64,000 nt of DNA from Pyropia yezoensis (lineage: Eukaryota > Rhodophyta > Bangiophyceae > Bangiales > Bangiaceae). Each line of letters begins with the position of its first letter. Position 1 is the first letter of the stretch. Below, piece after piece: positions 30,085 through 40,590 of the stretch. The notes below the pieces were generated by a model. That model saw nothing but the letters and a program-made list of their open reading frames with translations, was not told the DNA's origin and did no database searches. The stretch covers positions 5,262,299 through 5,326,298 of the forward strand of contig CM020620.1 in the NCBI GenBank assembly GCA_009829735.1, read 5' to 3'. The translations under genes were made by a program, and so were the position numbers.

Positions 30085-33000
30085 TGCCGAACTCTACGAA
30101 GGAGATATCCTTACCCCTGATAAGGAAGGTCAAGTGGAACCACTTGAAGTACTGGCGGTCGCCGAGACCACCGAGCGACAGCAACCCGATGACGGGAAGC
30201 CTAACCCATCGGCGGCTCCGGCGGACCTGCCGCCAAAGGACCAAGAGGCCTTGAAGGCACTGGCCGAGGCTGACCTCGACCACCTTCCCCTTCGGTAGCC
30301 GAAGGGGTACGACGGATGCTAAGAAAGCATGACGTTATGTGGACAGGCGGGGCCTTGGGGACCATTGGGGCAACCCAACATCGTATAGACCTGGTACCAG
30401 GCGCACGACCCGCCCGCTCACAACCGCACCGAGCGGGACCTATGCAACGAGAGATCGTTGATGGAGAAGTGAAGAGGATGAGTGAAGCTAAGGTGATCCG
30501 ACCTTCGATGTCGGAATGGGGTGCCCCAGTCGTTATTGTGCCGAAGAAGGATCAAACCCCTCGGTTTTGCATCGATTATCGACGCCTCAACTTGGTTACC
30601 AAGAAGGACTCATACCCTTTACCAAGGATGGATGAATGCATCGACTCCCTGGGGGAGGCTACGGTGTTTACCACCATCGACTGCAATGCCGGATACTGGC
30701 AGATCCCGGTGGCGGACGAGGATATCCCCAAGACGGCATTCGTCTGTCACAGTGGAGTGTACGAGTTCCTAAGGATGCCCTTCGGATTGTCCAACGCCCC
30801 CGCTACATTCCAGCGGGCTATCGACATCATACTGTCTGGGGTGAAGTGGCGTAACTGCCTAGTGTACCTCGATGACGTCATCGTCTTCTCGCGTAACATG
30901 GATGACCATGTACAACATGTTGACGAGGTACTCACCCTCTTGAGGAACGCCGGGGTAACCCTGCGTCTGAAGAAGTGCGCCTTCTTCCAACAGACGGTCG
31001 AATATCTGGGCCACCAGATAACCCCTGGTAAACTAGGGTACTCGAAGCCAATACCCGGGCACTCCGGGATGCCCGGTTCCCTAACACCCAGACGCAGCTC
31101 AAGAGCTTCCTGGGAATGTGCAATGTATACCGACGGTTCGTCAAGGACTTCGCTCGGATAGCTAAACCGTTAACGGTTCTTACGAGCAGTACCTTACCCA
31201 AGGTACTCCAACCCCCTTCGCCTAGCGAAGAGGAGGCATTCGAGTCGCTGAAGCGAGCCTACTAGCCCCACCCGTCCTTGCGTTACCGCATAGACGGGGT
31301 ACCTTCGTCATCGATGTCGATGCATGTGATACACAAGTGGGATGCACCCTGTTACAGGGAGAGACGTTGATCGGTACCGATAACGTTATCCCGGACCTAC
31401 GTCCGGTAGGGTACTTCAGCCGGACACTCAACCCGGCTGAGCGGAACTATAGTGCCACCGAGCGTGAATGCCTCGGAGTTATATGGGCAGTGCAACTGCT
31501 CCGTCCATACCTGGAGGGCTCCAGGTTCATCGTGAGGTCCGACCACGAACCCCTACGATGGCTCCTCAACCTTGGTGACAAGGATTCCGATAGCCATGGG
31601 AGGCTAGCCCGATGGAGGCTGAAGATGGCCGAGCACGACTACCGCACGGTGTATAAGGCTGGGTCAACCCACCACCTCGGAGACGCGTTGTCTCGACTCG
31701 ACACCCCGAGCGGGGATACCCGCCCGGTGGACGAGGACATCCCGGTAGTACCGGTGTGCATGGTGGGTAATGCTACCCAGGGTATGGCTGACCATACCAT
31801 GGCACACCTTGCGTGCCCATTGACCCTCGCGGACTTCCGCGAGGCACAGGCCAACGACGATGACTGTAGACGTCATCGTGCTAACCTCCTGGCCGGTACG
31901 GCCGGCATCTTCTCCGAGAACGAAGACGGACTCATATACCGGCGGGCACCCGCCGATGGACGACATCAAGTCGTGGTTCCCGTGTCCTTACGGCAAGCCG
32001 TCATGAAACGAGAACATGAGAACCCTACAGCCGGACACCCGGGGGGTTCACGTATGTTCGCAGCAATGCGAAGGTTCTTCTACTGGCCAGCAATGGCCGT
32101 CGACGTGGTCGACCACGTACGGGGATGCCACCCCTGTGCACGTAACCGCATGAGTCTACATAGGCGGGCGTCTGCCATGAAGCTATTCCCACCTGATGGG
32201 CCCAACGGGCAAGTCGCTATCGACATACTCGGGCCACTTCCGATAACGGAAGAAGGGAACAGGTACATCCTGGTCATGTCTGACCGCTTCACTAAGCTGT
32301 CAAGAGCGGCAGCCATCCCGAATGATACGGCATACACGATCATGAACGCAGTGGTTGACCACTGGATCAGTGCATACGGAGTCATGAAGCAACTCCTCTC
32401 CGATAACGGAGCAAACCTTACGTCGGCATTCTGCACTAAGGTCCTGGGCATGTTCGGTATCGAACCACGTCGGGCATCCGACTACCACCCGCAGTCCAAC
32501 GGGCAGGTGGAGCGGTTCAACCGCACCATCGTAAAGATGCTACAGTGCTACGTGGCCGAGCACACGAACACTTGGGACAGGCTTCTGTCCGTACTCACCC
32601 TGGCATACAATGCCAGGCCACATCGGAGCACAAACATTGCTCCGCTGGAGTGGGTCATGCCACTAGGCGTCGGTAACCTGACGCTGCCACCCGGCAGGTG
32701 CACTCGGTATGATACACCGAAGGGCCGACCCGCCGAACGCATCCACCTAGCTTGGTTGGCCAAGCTATCGTGGATGATTCCTAAGCTCAAGGGTGCCCTG
32801 GACAGAACACAACTTCGGTATAAGAAGAACTTCGACGCCCGACTACGGGTGCGCAACGCAACCCTGGTAACAGGTGACTGGGTCTATATCAGACACCAGA
32901 AGTTCCGAGGGAACAAGCTTATGCAACCGGTCAAGGGACCGTACCAGATCCTCCACAGAGATGACCACTCTGTTATCTTACACTCCGATACGGAGATCCA

Positions 33001-33292
33001 ACGCATCAGTATGAATGATGTCACACCTGCTCCGAAGCCGGAACAGCCTCAGCCGGTACCGGCTGGGTTGCTACATGAAGCTCTTACAACCCACCGGTCG
33101 GATGACCCGGTGGGACCGGATGGGATTCCATACCAAGTAGAGAGCGTGGTCGGACACACCGACCCGGACATACCAGGACCCTGGTACGTCAAGGTTATGT
33201 GGGTCGGATACGACTCACCCACCTGGGAACAGGCGGCGAATATACCCCGCCAACTCCTCATGCCGTACATGAGGCGACGACGCCTACTGTAA
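30085..33292 (+). pseudogene. pol: Element A pol, copy 2 (partial, three frameshifts)
   Basis: A second copy of pol starting inside the region between protease and RT, immediately after the N gap. Compared with 22515..26681 it lacks one C near 30289, one G near 31037 and one T near 31260, all in the first 1.2 kb after the gap, and is then intact to the stop at 33292. It also has at least two substitutions near 32322 and 32352 (Lys to Asn, Glu to Val in integrase). RT YLDD, RNase H, integrase and chromodomain are all present. It is most likely a duplicate contig end or a second allele of the same element, not a tandem gene. Confidence 0.85.
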
Positions 33293-33773
33293 CAACCCAA
33301 CCGACACCGACTTCGGCTGTTGGGGGGTGAGGCTTATACCTACTAAGTAGGGTGTGACATGGTTACGGCAGACTTAGGTTTCTAAGTCAAATCAGACTTA
33401 GGTTTCTAAGTCGAACCAAGCTTAGGTAACTAAGTAGAGCTAAGCTTAGGTAACTAAGTAAAAACCTGAACCTTAATAAGTTAACTTAAAGGTAAAGGCT
33501 AACTCCGATAATATCGAAGTAACTAGGGAGCTTACACGGGAGGATGACCTCCCCAAGCCAAGACACAAAGTGAGGGAGGATAACCTCCCCAAGCATGAAC
33601 CAACCGGAAGAAGTTGGGCGGGAGGCAAGGCACCACTGAGCCAGAAGGGGTACTCCCCAGGGCAGCAAACAGAGGCAAGCAATGCCCCCAGCGGGGGATG
33701 AGTTTATACTCACTACTACCCGGCTACCCTAAGGGTTGCCGGGGCCCTCTCCCTCACAAACAAATAGCACTCC

Positions 33774-36221
33774 TCAGTGGGTAGACCCACTGCCCGAGGG
33801 AGGCCACTCACGCGTAAGCGCGTATACCTCCGTGCTCCACCGGTCGGCAATGTCACGACGGTCGACCACCCGAGTTACCTCGGTGCATAGCTGGACGAGG
33901 GTGCTGCGGCCAGCCTCCACGTCCTCCAGAGCTTTCTGGAGGCGGTCCAGCACGCCACCAAAGCAACGCGCTGACCCAAGCAGCGCAGCACCTGGGGGGA
34001 TATCCCCCCAGCTAACAGAGAGACCCCCACGCATTGCGCGGGTAACAAGGGCGTCAACGCCTTCATACCAGAGACGGGGACCCCCGTCATGTAGGACAGG
34101 GGCGGGAGGTGACACTGGCGCAGCCAGAGGAGCCACAGGAGCCGACACGGCTACCACCGGAGCCGGTGGCACCTGATACGAGGCCCGGTAGGACCCTACC
34201 GAAGGGGCTCCACCGTAACCACGGCGGTACTCCGCCCGACGACGGGACACCTCACGCTCCCCACCCACAGAGCCCCACTCTCGGGGACGACGGCCAACCG
34301 CCGCCGGCATCGGGTTACCGAACCACGGAGCAAGGACCTGAAGAGGGTCATGGATAACCATGGGAATACCCAGGTCAGGAACGGCCTCGGTGGACGCCCA
34401 CCCATGGCAACTAGGCTCACCCGGCTGAGTACGCCGGACACGCAACGAATGACGAGGCAAGGGGGAAGCCCCAGCCTGCGGGTCCCGGTACGGGGGAAGG
34501 GCCAACACCCCAGCCCAGTTCACGGCATCGTGAACAGCCAGCAGGGCTTCGAACTCCCGGGCCAACCCGGTCTTGGCAGCTATCAGATCCACGCCCAACT
34601 GCGCGATGTGCCGACGGACACCCGTCGGAAGATGAAACAGACGACCCTGCCGGCGGACGGACAGCAAGAAGGATGAAGCCTGCCCGAGGGTAACCTCAAG
34701 GGTGAAGGTACCCTGCAACGGGTGGACCGGTCGCGAGGCCAACACACTCCCGAAGTAGCGAAGACAGGAGCCGGTGTCAAACCGGAAAGCAGGGGCGGGT
34801 TCCCACCCATCCTGCCATAGCGGCGGGCGCACGGGAGTGTATACCGGAGCACGACCGTTGCCGGTCTGCAACGCACACGTTATATCCGTGCGGAACGCAT
34901 CCGCCATGACACCATGGTTACGTCGCCAACTCGACGCCGACTTCAACCCCGCCATGGGCGGGTAGGGAGCCGTCAACGACAGATACGGGGGTACCCCCGG
35001 GTAGTAGTCAAAGTCGGGATACCGACCGGTACGGCTCACCGTCTCCCCAAACGCAACCGGCTCCGCCGCCGCCGCAATCCCCCGAGCACTAGCCGGGTAG
35101 TCAATCTCCCGCGGCAACGCGGGGGCAATCAAGTCGCAGACCCCGAAGTTGGGGTCGAGGTAGACCTCACCCCGTCCCACCCGGGTGCGCCAGAGCTGCG
35201 CATGCCGGTCGTCCGGCTGACTCAGGATCCAATGGTGTTCCACCCGGACCGCGTTCGGCTGGTTGACCAGCCGCACCAACTCCCGCTCCCAGCACGGGTC
35301 CACCTTGACGCGCCGGGAGGATTCTCCACGGGGATGCACCAGGTGGAAGTCCACCCGCATACGCCCATCGGACTCCATCGACTCTTGCACCGTGAGGCCT
35401 CGAACCCGAGCCACCAAGTCGGACACCGACATGGCGGGTTGACCCGCCGCCACGGCGACGCCGCCACCCAACGGGGCAACCCGGGCAGGACCAGGAAGAA
35501 TCGGGGGCGCCGGGGGACGCACCACCGGCAGAGGGGCCGACGTCGGAGATGGACGAGGCCGAGGAGGAAAAAGAAGGGCGGGCGCCCGCCCGGAGTAACT
35601 CCCGGTGTCAACCGCCATGGGAGAAGGAGCGTCTTGACCGCTCGACGCCCGCGGCACCGCAGGTACGGCACCGGCGCCGGCACCACCCGTCGGCGTAGCC
35701 CCCGCCTCGGAAGGGGAAGGCACTTGGACAGCCTCCGGAGCCGGAGCCCCGGCCGTGCGGACACCCGCACCGTCTTGACCCGCCGCACCGGGTGTCGCAC
35801 CGCCACCACCACCCGCGTCAACGTCGGGACCGCCTCGAGGAGTCACCGCCCGGACACCCGGACCACCTTGACCAGCCGGAGTCGGCTGCGGGTCGCGACC
35901 TCCGCCGCAGGGCGGACCATCTTGAGGTACCTGCGGTGAGCCGGCACCGGCACCAGGCCCCATCCGGGCAGCCGGCAGAGAGGGGGTAGAAGCCGCCACG
36001 CGCGGTTGACCGCCTGGTTGACCTCCGGCCGACGGCACCGTCGTGCCGCTGCACACGTACGACAGTCCTCCGGCCGACAGACGGACGGACACCGCAGGCC
36101 CGTCGTCGTCAGACGAGCTCACCCCGTAACGCGCGGCGTCGGGACCGACAGGCGCGTCGTCCTCCATCTCCTCCCCGATCAGGAGGTCTTCCTCCTCTTC
36201 AAGCACCTGGGGATAGGACAT
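33774..36221 (-). CDS. Element A antisense ORF, about 815 aa, novel family
   Basis: An uninterrupted ORF on the strand opposite to gag-pol, tail to tail with pol and ending 480 bases from the pol stop. The ATG at 36221 is chosen because it starts a normal acidic N-terminus (MSYPQVLEEEEDLL); the 94 in-frame codons upstream begin with GTG and look non-coding. Residues about 60-280 are Gly/Pro/Ala-rich and disordered. Residues about 290-640 look globular, with many aromatic residues and motifs such as HHWILSQ and CLRYFGSVLA. The C-terminal 60 residues form charged helices (DRLQKALEDVEAG). A damaged relative at 38186..39282 shares the N-terminus and part of the globular region, and element B has a C-terminal piece in the same convergent position. 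Large antisense ORFs are known in a few plant LTR elements, but I recognise no family. A capsid, envelope-like or regulatory role would be guesswork. Confidence 0.7.
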   Translation of the reverse strand: MSYPQVLEEEEDLLIGEEMEDDAPVGPDAARYGVSSSDDDGPAVSVRLSAGGLSYVCSGTTVPSAGGQPGGQPRVAASTPSLPAARMGPGAGAGSPQVPQDGPPCGGGRDPQPTPAGQGGPGVRAVTPRGGPDVDAGGGGGATPGAAGQDGAGVRTAGAPAPEAVQVPSPSEAGATPTGGAGAGAVPAVPRASSGQDAPSPMAVDTGSYSGRAPALLFPPRPRPSPTSAPLPVVRPPAPPILPGPARVAPLGGGVAVAAGQPAMSVSDLVARVRGLTVQESMESDGRMRVDFHLVHPRGESSRRVKVDPCWERELVRLVNQPNAVRVEHHWILSQPDDRHAQLWRTRVGRGEVYLDPNFGVCDLIAPALPREIDYPASARGIAAAAEPVAFGETVSRTGRYPDFDYYPGVPPYLSLTAPYPPMAGLKSASSWRRNHGVMADAFRTDITCALQTGNGRAPVYTPVRPPLWQDGWEPAPAFRFDTGSCLRYFGSVLASRPVHPLQGTFTLEVTLGQASSFLLSVRRQGRLFHLPTGVRRHIAQLGVDLIAAKTGLAREFEALLAVHDAVNWAGVLALPPYRDPQAGASPLPRHSLRVRRTQPGEPSCHGWASTEAVPDLGIPMVIHDPLQVLAPWFGNPMPAAVGRRPREWGSVGGEREVSRRRAEYRRGYGGAPSVGSYRASYQVPPAPVVAVSAPVAPLAAPVSPPAPVLHDGGPRLWYEGVDALVTRAMRGGLSVSWGDIPPGAALLGSARCFGGVLDRLQKALEDVEAGRSTLVQLCTEVTRVVDRRDIADRWSTEVYALTREWPPSGSGSTH

Positions 36222-36796
36222 GATAACGGGTGCGGAGTCCCCCGCGCCCACAAGCCGTCGACGGCTACAACCCGGTACGGTGGGATAACCGGGACGAGCC
36301 AGGGAAGCGCGGACACCCGCGCTTATGACCACAAACGGCCACGAGAAGCGCCGCAGGCACGCGGGTCGACCCGCGCCCCACGGGGCTACGACCGCGCTCC
36401 ACCCAGGCACCTGGGCGGGACGGGGCCACACCCACACACGGGGTAAGTAAGGGGGGTCACCCCCAACCGCCCCCACGCAACGCGGGCAGCCCCCGCCCCC
36501 CACTCAATCGTCCACACGAGAGGGGCCCCCCTACCACCAGGCACCTGGTGGCGGATCCGCTTGCACCACCCCTCGGAAAGGGGGGGCGTGAACAGCAACC
36601 CGCATCGGGAGTTTAACGGTCCGGAAAACGGATCGTGTGTGTGTACCACGCAAAGGGGGGCACCCCCCTGAGACAACCTCGAAAAGGGGTGTCTGTCGCG
36701 ACGGGGCGCAAAGCCCCACCCGACGGGTAAACGGTCACGCGACCCACTTACATTCGGTACCCCGAATGCAACTCGACCCGAGGACGGGCCGAATCT
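36222..36796. other. Element A 3' untranslated region, possible antisense-ORF promoter
   Basis: Bases between the antisense ATG and the polypurine tract. No ORF has recognisable features. If the antisense ORF is transcribed, its promoter lies here or in the 3' LTR read backwards; no clear TATA box is visible. Confidence 0.4.
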
Positions 36797-36807
36797 AAGG
36801 GGGGGAT
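36797..36807 (+). promoter_or_regulatory. Element A polypurine tract
   Basis: AAGGGGGGGAT directly before the 3' LTR (TGTAGC at 36809). A purine run in this place primes plus-strand DNA synthesis in LTR retroelements. Confidence 0.75.
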
Positions 36808-36808
36808 A

Positions 36809-37172
36809 TGTAGCAATATGGTTGTCCGTATTGTGACCCTAATATCAGGGGGGGCTACTTCTAACCCTTAACTTTCAATTTGATAGTTCGTACTGGTCAC
36901 GGTATCTATAAGTTACGTATGACCAGAGGGACTTGCATCTTGGGGTGGAGGGTAGTTAGTAGTGTCTCCGAGGGTTTATAACGAGGGGGCCGGTGGCGAA
37001 TCCACCGCCGGCCAAGGTAGAACAACAAACCCCTCCCATTTGGGCTCCCATCTTGGTCCCGTGGCTTGCGCTCCAAGGACAGCAACCTTGGCCTCCCGGT
37101 GACGTTGGTGCCGATCCCCCTTGGTGAGTGTTCCCTGAGAGTGGACGTGCGACGGATACCTATTGTGCTACA
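36809..37172 (+). repeat. Element A 3' LTR
   Basis: 364 bp, identical to the 5' LTR by eye except for one extra G in a homopolymer. It is followed by AGTGG, the target duplication. Confidence 0.95.
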
Positions 37173-37214
37173 AGTGGGCTGAGTCATGTGGTCGTCATAA
37201 GAGGGCACGGCCAT
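37173..37214 (-). pseudogene. ORF split by element A (5' portion)
   Basis: Fourteen codons from the ATG at 37214 (MAVPSYDDHMTQPT) up to the insertion site. The frame continues into 19734..18971 on the other side of element A when the AGTGG duplication is counted once. The frame is open a little further upstream, but 37214 is the first convincing ATG. Confidence 0.5.
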
Positions 37215-37269
37215 CACAATTGGCTTGTCCGGGGGAGGCGCAGTGTGGCGATCCACCCCCGGGGCATAC

Positions 37270-37336
37270 TGTAAGGATTTGCCCCTTAAATCCCCACCCG
37301 GAACCCAGGGGATATGGACTGGGACCTCTCCTTACA
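37270..37336 (+). repeat. 67-bp mini-LTR-like unit
   Basis: Starts TGTAAGGATTT and ends CTCTCCTTACA. Same length and same ends as the unit directly after the polypurine tract of element C (59986..60052), with a similar interior. No 5-bp target duplication is visible. Probably a solo LTR of the element C family. Confidence 0.5.
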
Positions 37337-37656
37337 TGTCCGGCCCCGATAACTCCCCCCAAGACACATCAATTCCCCACTACCCTGGGCGACACCACGC
37401 TGTATCCCTGACATTTTGCGGACGTCGGCCGACCGCACGAAAGCCGCCGTCAACGCACTGTCGGAACCCTGTCATGGACGTCGAAACTCGACAGCGAGGA
37501 GCGAGTGACATCGTCCACCAACCACGGGCGGACATCCCCGTCTGTGCTGCCTGAATTTTATTCTCTGCGCTGCTTGAAAGCTGGCATCAAGGACCAGTCA
37601 CATGATTCACCGACACTGAGGACACCGCACATCCTCGCTGGCGGCTGAGTGCGATA

Positions 37657-38190
37657 TGACTGGCTCGCCGGCTTTTGGATTGATTGAATTTGGCCTTGCT
37701 GGCCCTTACAGCCAGTCGGACCTTCTGGCCGACGGGCGTGTGGAGCCGGCTGGTGGGGCGCGCTGGGCGCCATCCACGGGACCTCCTTCGTTTCGGGCAA
37801 ACTGGGGCTGCACTCCTTTAGTGCGCACGCCCGCCCATGCTTTGTTCTGAGAGACATGCTTTGTTTTTGGACCGTTCTGTGCCTACCGGCGGTGCGATGG
37901 GGAAACGCATGCTTTGGGGCACCTCGGGTGCCCCGACGCGAGTATATAGTGCGTGGATGTCGGCGCCACCGGGGGAGACGAGAGGGGCAACCACAGACAC
38001 AGACCAAAGACACTGTTTACCTTTTTTACCCTCGATCCCCACCGACGTCGCGCCCATCTTCTTCCCCAGACCCACCCCCGTCGAGACCACCGTCCTCTTC
38101 CCCGTGCCCCGCCGCCCCATTGGCTCGCAAGGCCCGCTGACACCCCCACGAGTACGTTGAGGGCTCCCCGGTTTTAGGTGGGTCCTCACA
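37657..38190 (+). repeat. LTR-like repeat with TATA box, inverted copy at 59216..59739
   Basis: About 534 bp starting TGACTGGCT and ending TCCTCACA. It is clearly similar to 59216..59739 in the opposite orientation, including a GAGTATATAGTG TATA box and the ACGAGTACGTTGAGGGCT block near the end. TG...CA ends and a central TATA box fit an LTR. No target duplication is seen. The edges are approximate, since similarity may extend about 10 bp further left. Its right end cuts into an antisense-ORF relic. Confidence 0.6.
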
Positions 38191-39282
38191 CATACGGGTA
38201 GTCCCCGATGCCCAACCCCTCTCGGAGTACCACACGGCCGTCGTGAAGTTCACGACCGACCCATACGAACTGGCGAAGTGTGCCATCGTCCTTAGGCCCT
38301 CGGGTGGGGCGACGCAAATTGTGCTCGATGCTCTCCCACTCGGTGAACTTGTGGAGGCGGAGCATCTCCTCAAGTAGAGTGAGTTGTCCTGATGAGCACC
38401 CCACAGCAACTTGCTGGGGGGTGAGCTGTTCCAAACCTTGGATATGCCGAAGGGGAAGAGCCAGAGCATCCCCCGCCGCTGAACACAAGACACCCAGGTC
38501 GACATGACCTCGAGGAGCCACTGGGTGGCCAACATGGCCCACACCAGGTGATCTGGGCTAGCCGTCAACATGACGGAGCCGAAGTGGTCGAGCAACCGTG
38601 GTAGCAACGCAGGGAACCCGTAGGGGACCTCAACTTGAGGCCACCACTCAGGCTTCTTCGGGTAGTACTGCTCCTTACTGGCGGCGGACTGCTGCGGAAA
38701 CTCAAGTTGAGCCGAGGTCTCCAAGTAGGGACCTCGCCGGAAGTTCTTCTCCATCCGCACATCAAAGTGATGAGTGTGCGGATCGGCCTCGTGAAGGTAC
38801 GGGGGGCGAGTTGCCACCGCGTCCCAAGTAAAGGTCGGCAAGTCGCCGGGACCCGGGATAGTTCCCCCGCGGTCCAACATGGCCTTGGCCCGCTGTACGT
38901 CTTCGACTTCCTCATCGTCCAGGAAGGCAAACTGGTCCGTCCTGAAACCGGCAGGGAACCCGTCCCTACGGGGATACTTCTCCCGTAGGCGGTCCCATAC
39001 CCGACTCATCGCTGTGCCAAGTCGGCCACAGCGAAGAACAGTCAACCCCTCCTCATATAGAGGCTAAGCGGGGTAAAACCAACGCCCCAAGGCCTCACGT
39101 GGGATGACGCGGCCGGCCTCCGAGGAAGATCCCGCCGCCAACGCAAAGCCGGGTGACGCGGGAGTCCCATCCCCCGGAGCAACCGCGGAGCCCCCGCCGG
39201 AAGTCCCGGCGGGCGCTGCACCGTAGGAGGTGTCCTCCATACGTTCATCAAGAGAGTCGGTCTCCACCCCCGGGGTCGACAT
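38186..39282 (-). pseudogene. Broken second member of the antisense-ORF family
   Basis: From the ATG at 39282 the minus strand encodes MSTPGVETDSL and a MEDTS stretch, resembling the start of the element A antisense protein (MSYPQV, then MEDDA). An in-frame TAG at 39064-39066 interrupts it. The same frame resumes to about 38510, where a frameshift moves it to the frame that ends at 38186. Around the shift it aligns with the element A protein: FGSV, then a spaced L-V, G, LP, QL, LL, H, W pattern. Its 3' end is cut by the LTR-like repeat at 38190, so the stop lies in LTR sequence. This is a relic of another chromovirus, possibly of the element B type. Confidence 0.55.
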
Positions 39283-40590
39283 GGCTCTCTTCAAGTTTGT
39301 GATAGACGCCCTGGTTGCAGCGGCACGAGACCCGCCTCGAGTTGAGGGGGGCTCGGATCGTGGGTAGATGGGTGGCCTCCCCAGCGTGGGGCGGCCAAGG
39401 GGAAGGTGAAGGGGATGTGTTGGTGATGGTGAAGTGAGAACCGGGGAGAGCAAGCTGCCGAGTGGGCAAGCTTGAGGAGAGGGGCGGTCAACGTGACCGC
39501 CTCCACGTCCACGTTACGTACTTAAGGGGGGACAGCAAGTCGCGCCCCCAACGCCGAGACGTGCGTTTACGCGCCCCCTCACAGGGCCGACCGGGTCGGT
39601 CGGAACTGAGGAGAGGGGAGTGTGGCAGTATTAACCCCCAGGTAGGGGGGCAACACGTGCCATGCAAGGGGCGGCAGGCCACTAGCCTGACCCGTTCCTC
39701 CCCCTGCATTTGGGTCCCTATTCCCTAAGTTTGGAATAGTTAGCTTAGTAGTAAATCCAACTTGGATTTGAGGGTTTTCTGCATTTATCGTCTTGAATTT
39801 TCGTGTGGCCCGGTGGGCAGGTGCTGGGGTGGGAGATTCTGAGTGGCGAGATTCTGAGGGGACCCTGGGGGGATAAGGGGAGGGACAGCGGGGCTTGGCC
39901 TTGCTTCCCCGTCCCGACCAAGAAACTGTTGGACCACACACCATCTTCTTGTTTATCAGTGGGGGGATTGCCCCACAACAGGGATAGAGTGTGTGCGACT
40001 TGTCCTGTACGACGCGACGCGGTGCTCCTGGTGGGGAACGGGTGGCAGCGGCCGGCAGTGCCATGGACGGGGTACGTCGGGCGGAGACGGGGGCGACAGA
40101 CGCGCCCCGTGGTCTGGTGGACACTGCAAGACGCTAAGACAGCGCACATCTTGCCCGTGACCCTCACCTACCACGGGGTGCGTCACCCGCCACCTTTTTC
40201 GCCGACGAGCCAATTATGGGTAATTGTCGGCCGTTCACTAGCAGGTTAGACGCCGGCTTTCCCGGGGACCTTTCCCAGGTTGAGTCGGATGTTTCCCGGA
40301 GGGGTTTAACCGATAGTTCCCGCTACTTTAGCTGAGTCCAACTTGAGAAAAAGCGCATCTGGCCACACCTTGTTTCCACGGCCAAAAAAAAAAGGACACA
40401 CCCCATAGACCCAGAGTAAATTAAGGCGCTGAAAGCGGATAGCACTGGGTTCGTGCATTTTGCATGCCACTTCAGTTCTGATTCCAAAAATTCTCGCGTC
40501 GGGGTGCACCGACTGGCGCAGTTGGGCTGGTACCTGTGTACATACTGAAAGCGCGTTCGCAAAAACACCCTGGCCTTTTCATCATCTGGG
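39283..40590. other. Retrotransposon relic and intergenic DNA
   Basis: By analogy with element A, the polypurine tract and 3' LTR of the broken element at 38186..39282 should lie here. A purine run TTAAGGGGGGAC at about 39522-39533 is a candidate, but I cannot fix LTR borders. The sequence from 39720 is less GC-rich. No gene recognised. Confidence 0.35.

Larger units (their letters stand above)
19735..37172 (+). mobile_element. Element A: Ty3/gypsy chromovirus with antisense ORF (assembly-duplicated interior)
   Basis: A full-length LTR retrotransposon bounded by 363/364-bp LTRs that begin TGTAGC and end GCTACA and flanked by a 5-bp target duplication AGTGG (19730-19734 and 37173-37177). Order: 5' LTR, primer-binding site, gag, pol in the -1 frame, palindrome cluster, antisense ORF, polypurine tract, 3' LTR. 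The LTRs differ by only one G in a homopolymer as far as I can read, so insertion was very recent. The interior is present twice around a 500-N gap. Copy 1 (23471..29584) and copy 2 (30085..36199) are almost identical, so the true element is probably about 10.8 kb. It interrupts a minus-strand ORF. Confidence 0.9.

Noticed and set aside
31664..31969. Minus-strand ORFs inside pol
   Set aside because: Identical shadows occur in both pol copies and have no features beyond being opposite to conserved pol codons.
26682..37172. Interpretation of element A as a tandem of two elements sharing a central LTR
   Set aside because: There is no LTR between the two copies; copy 2 begins mid-pol immediately after the N gap, which fits contig overlap instead.
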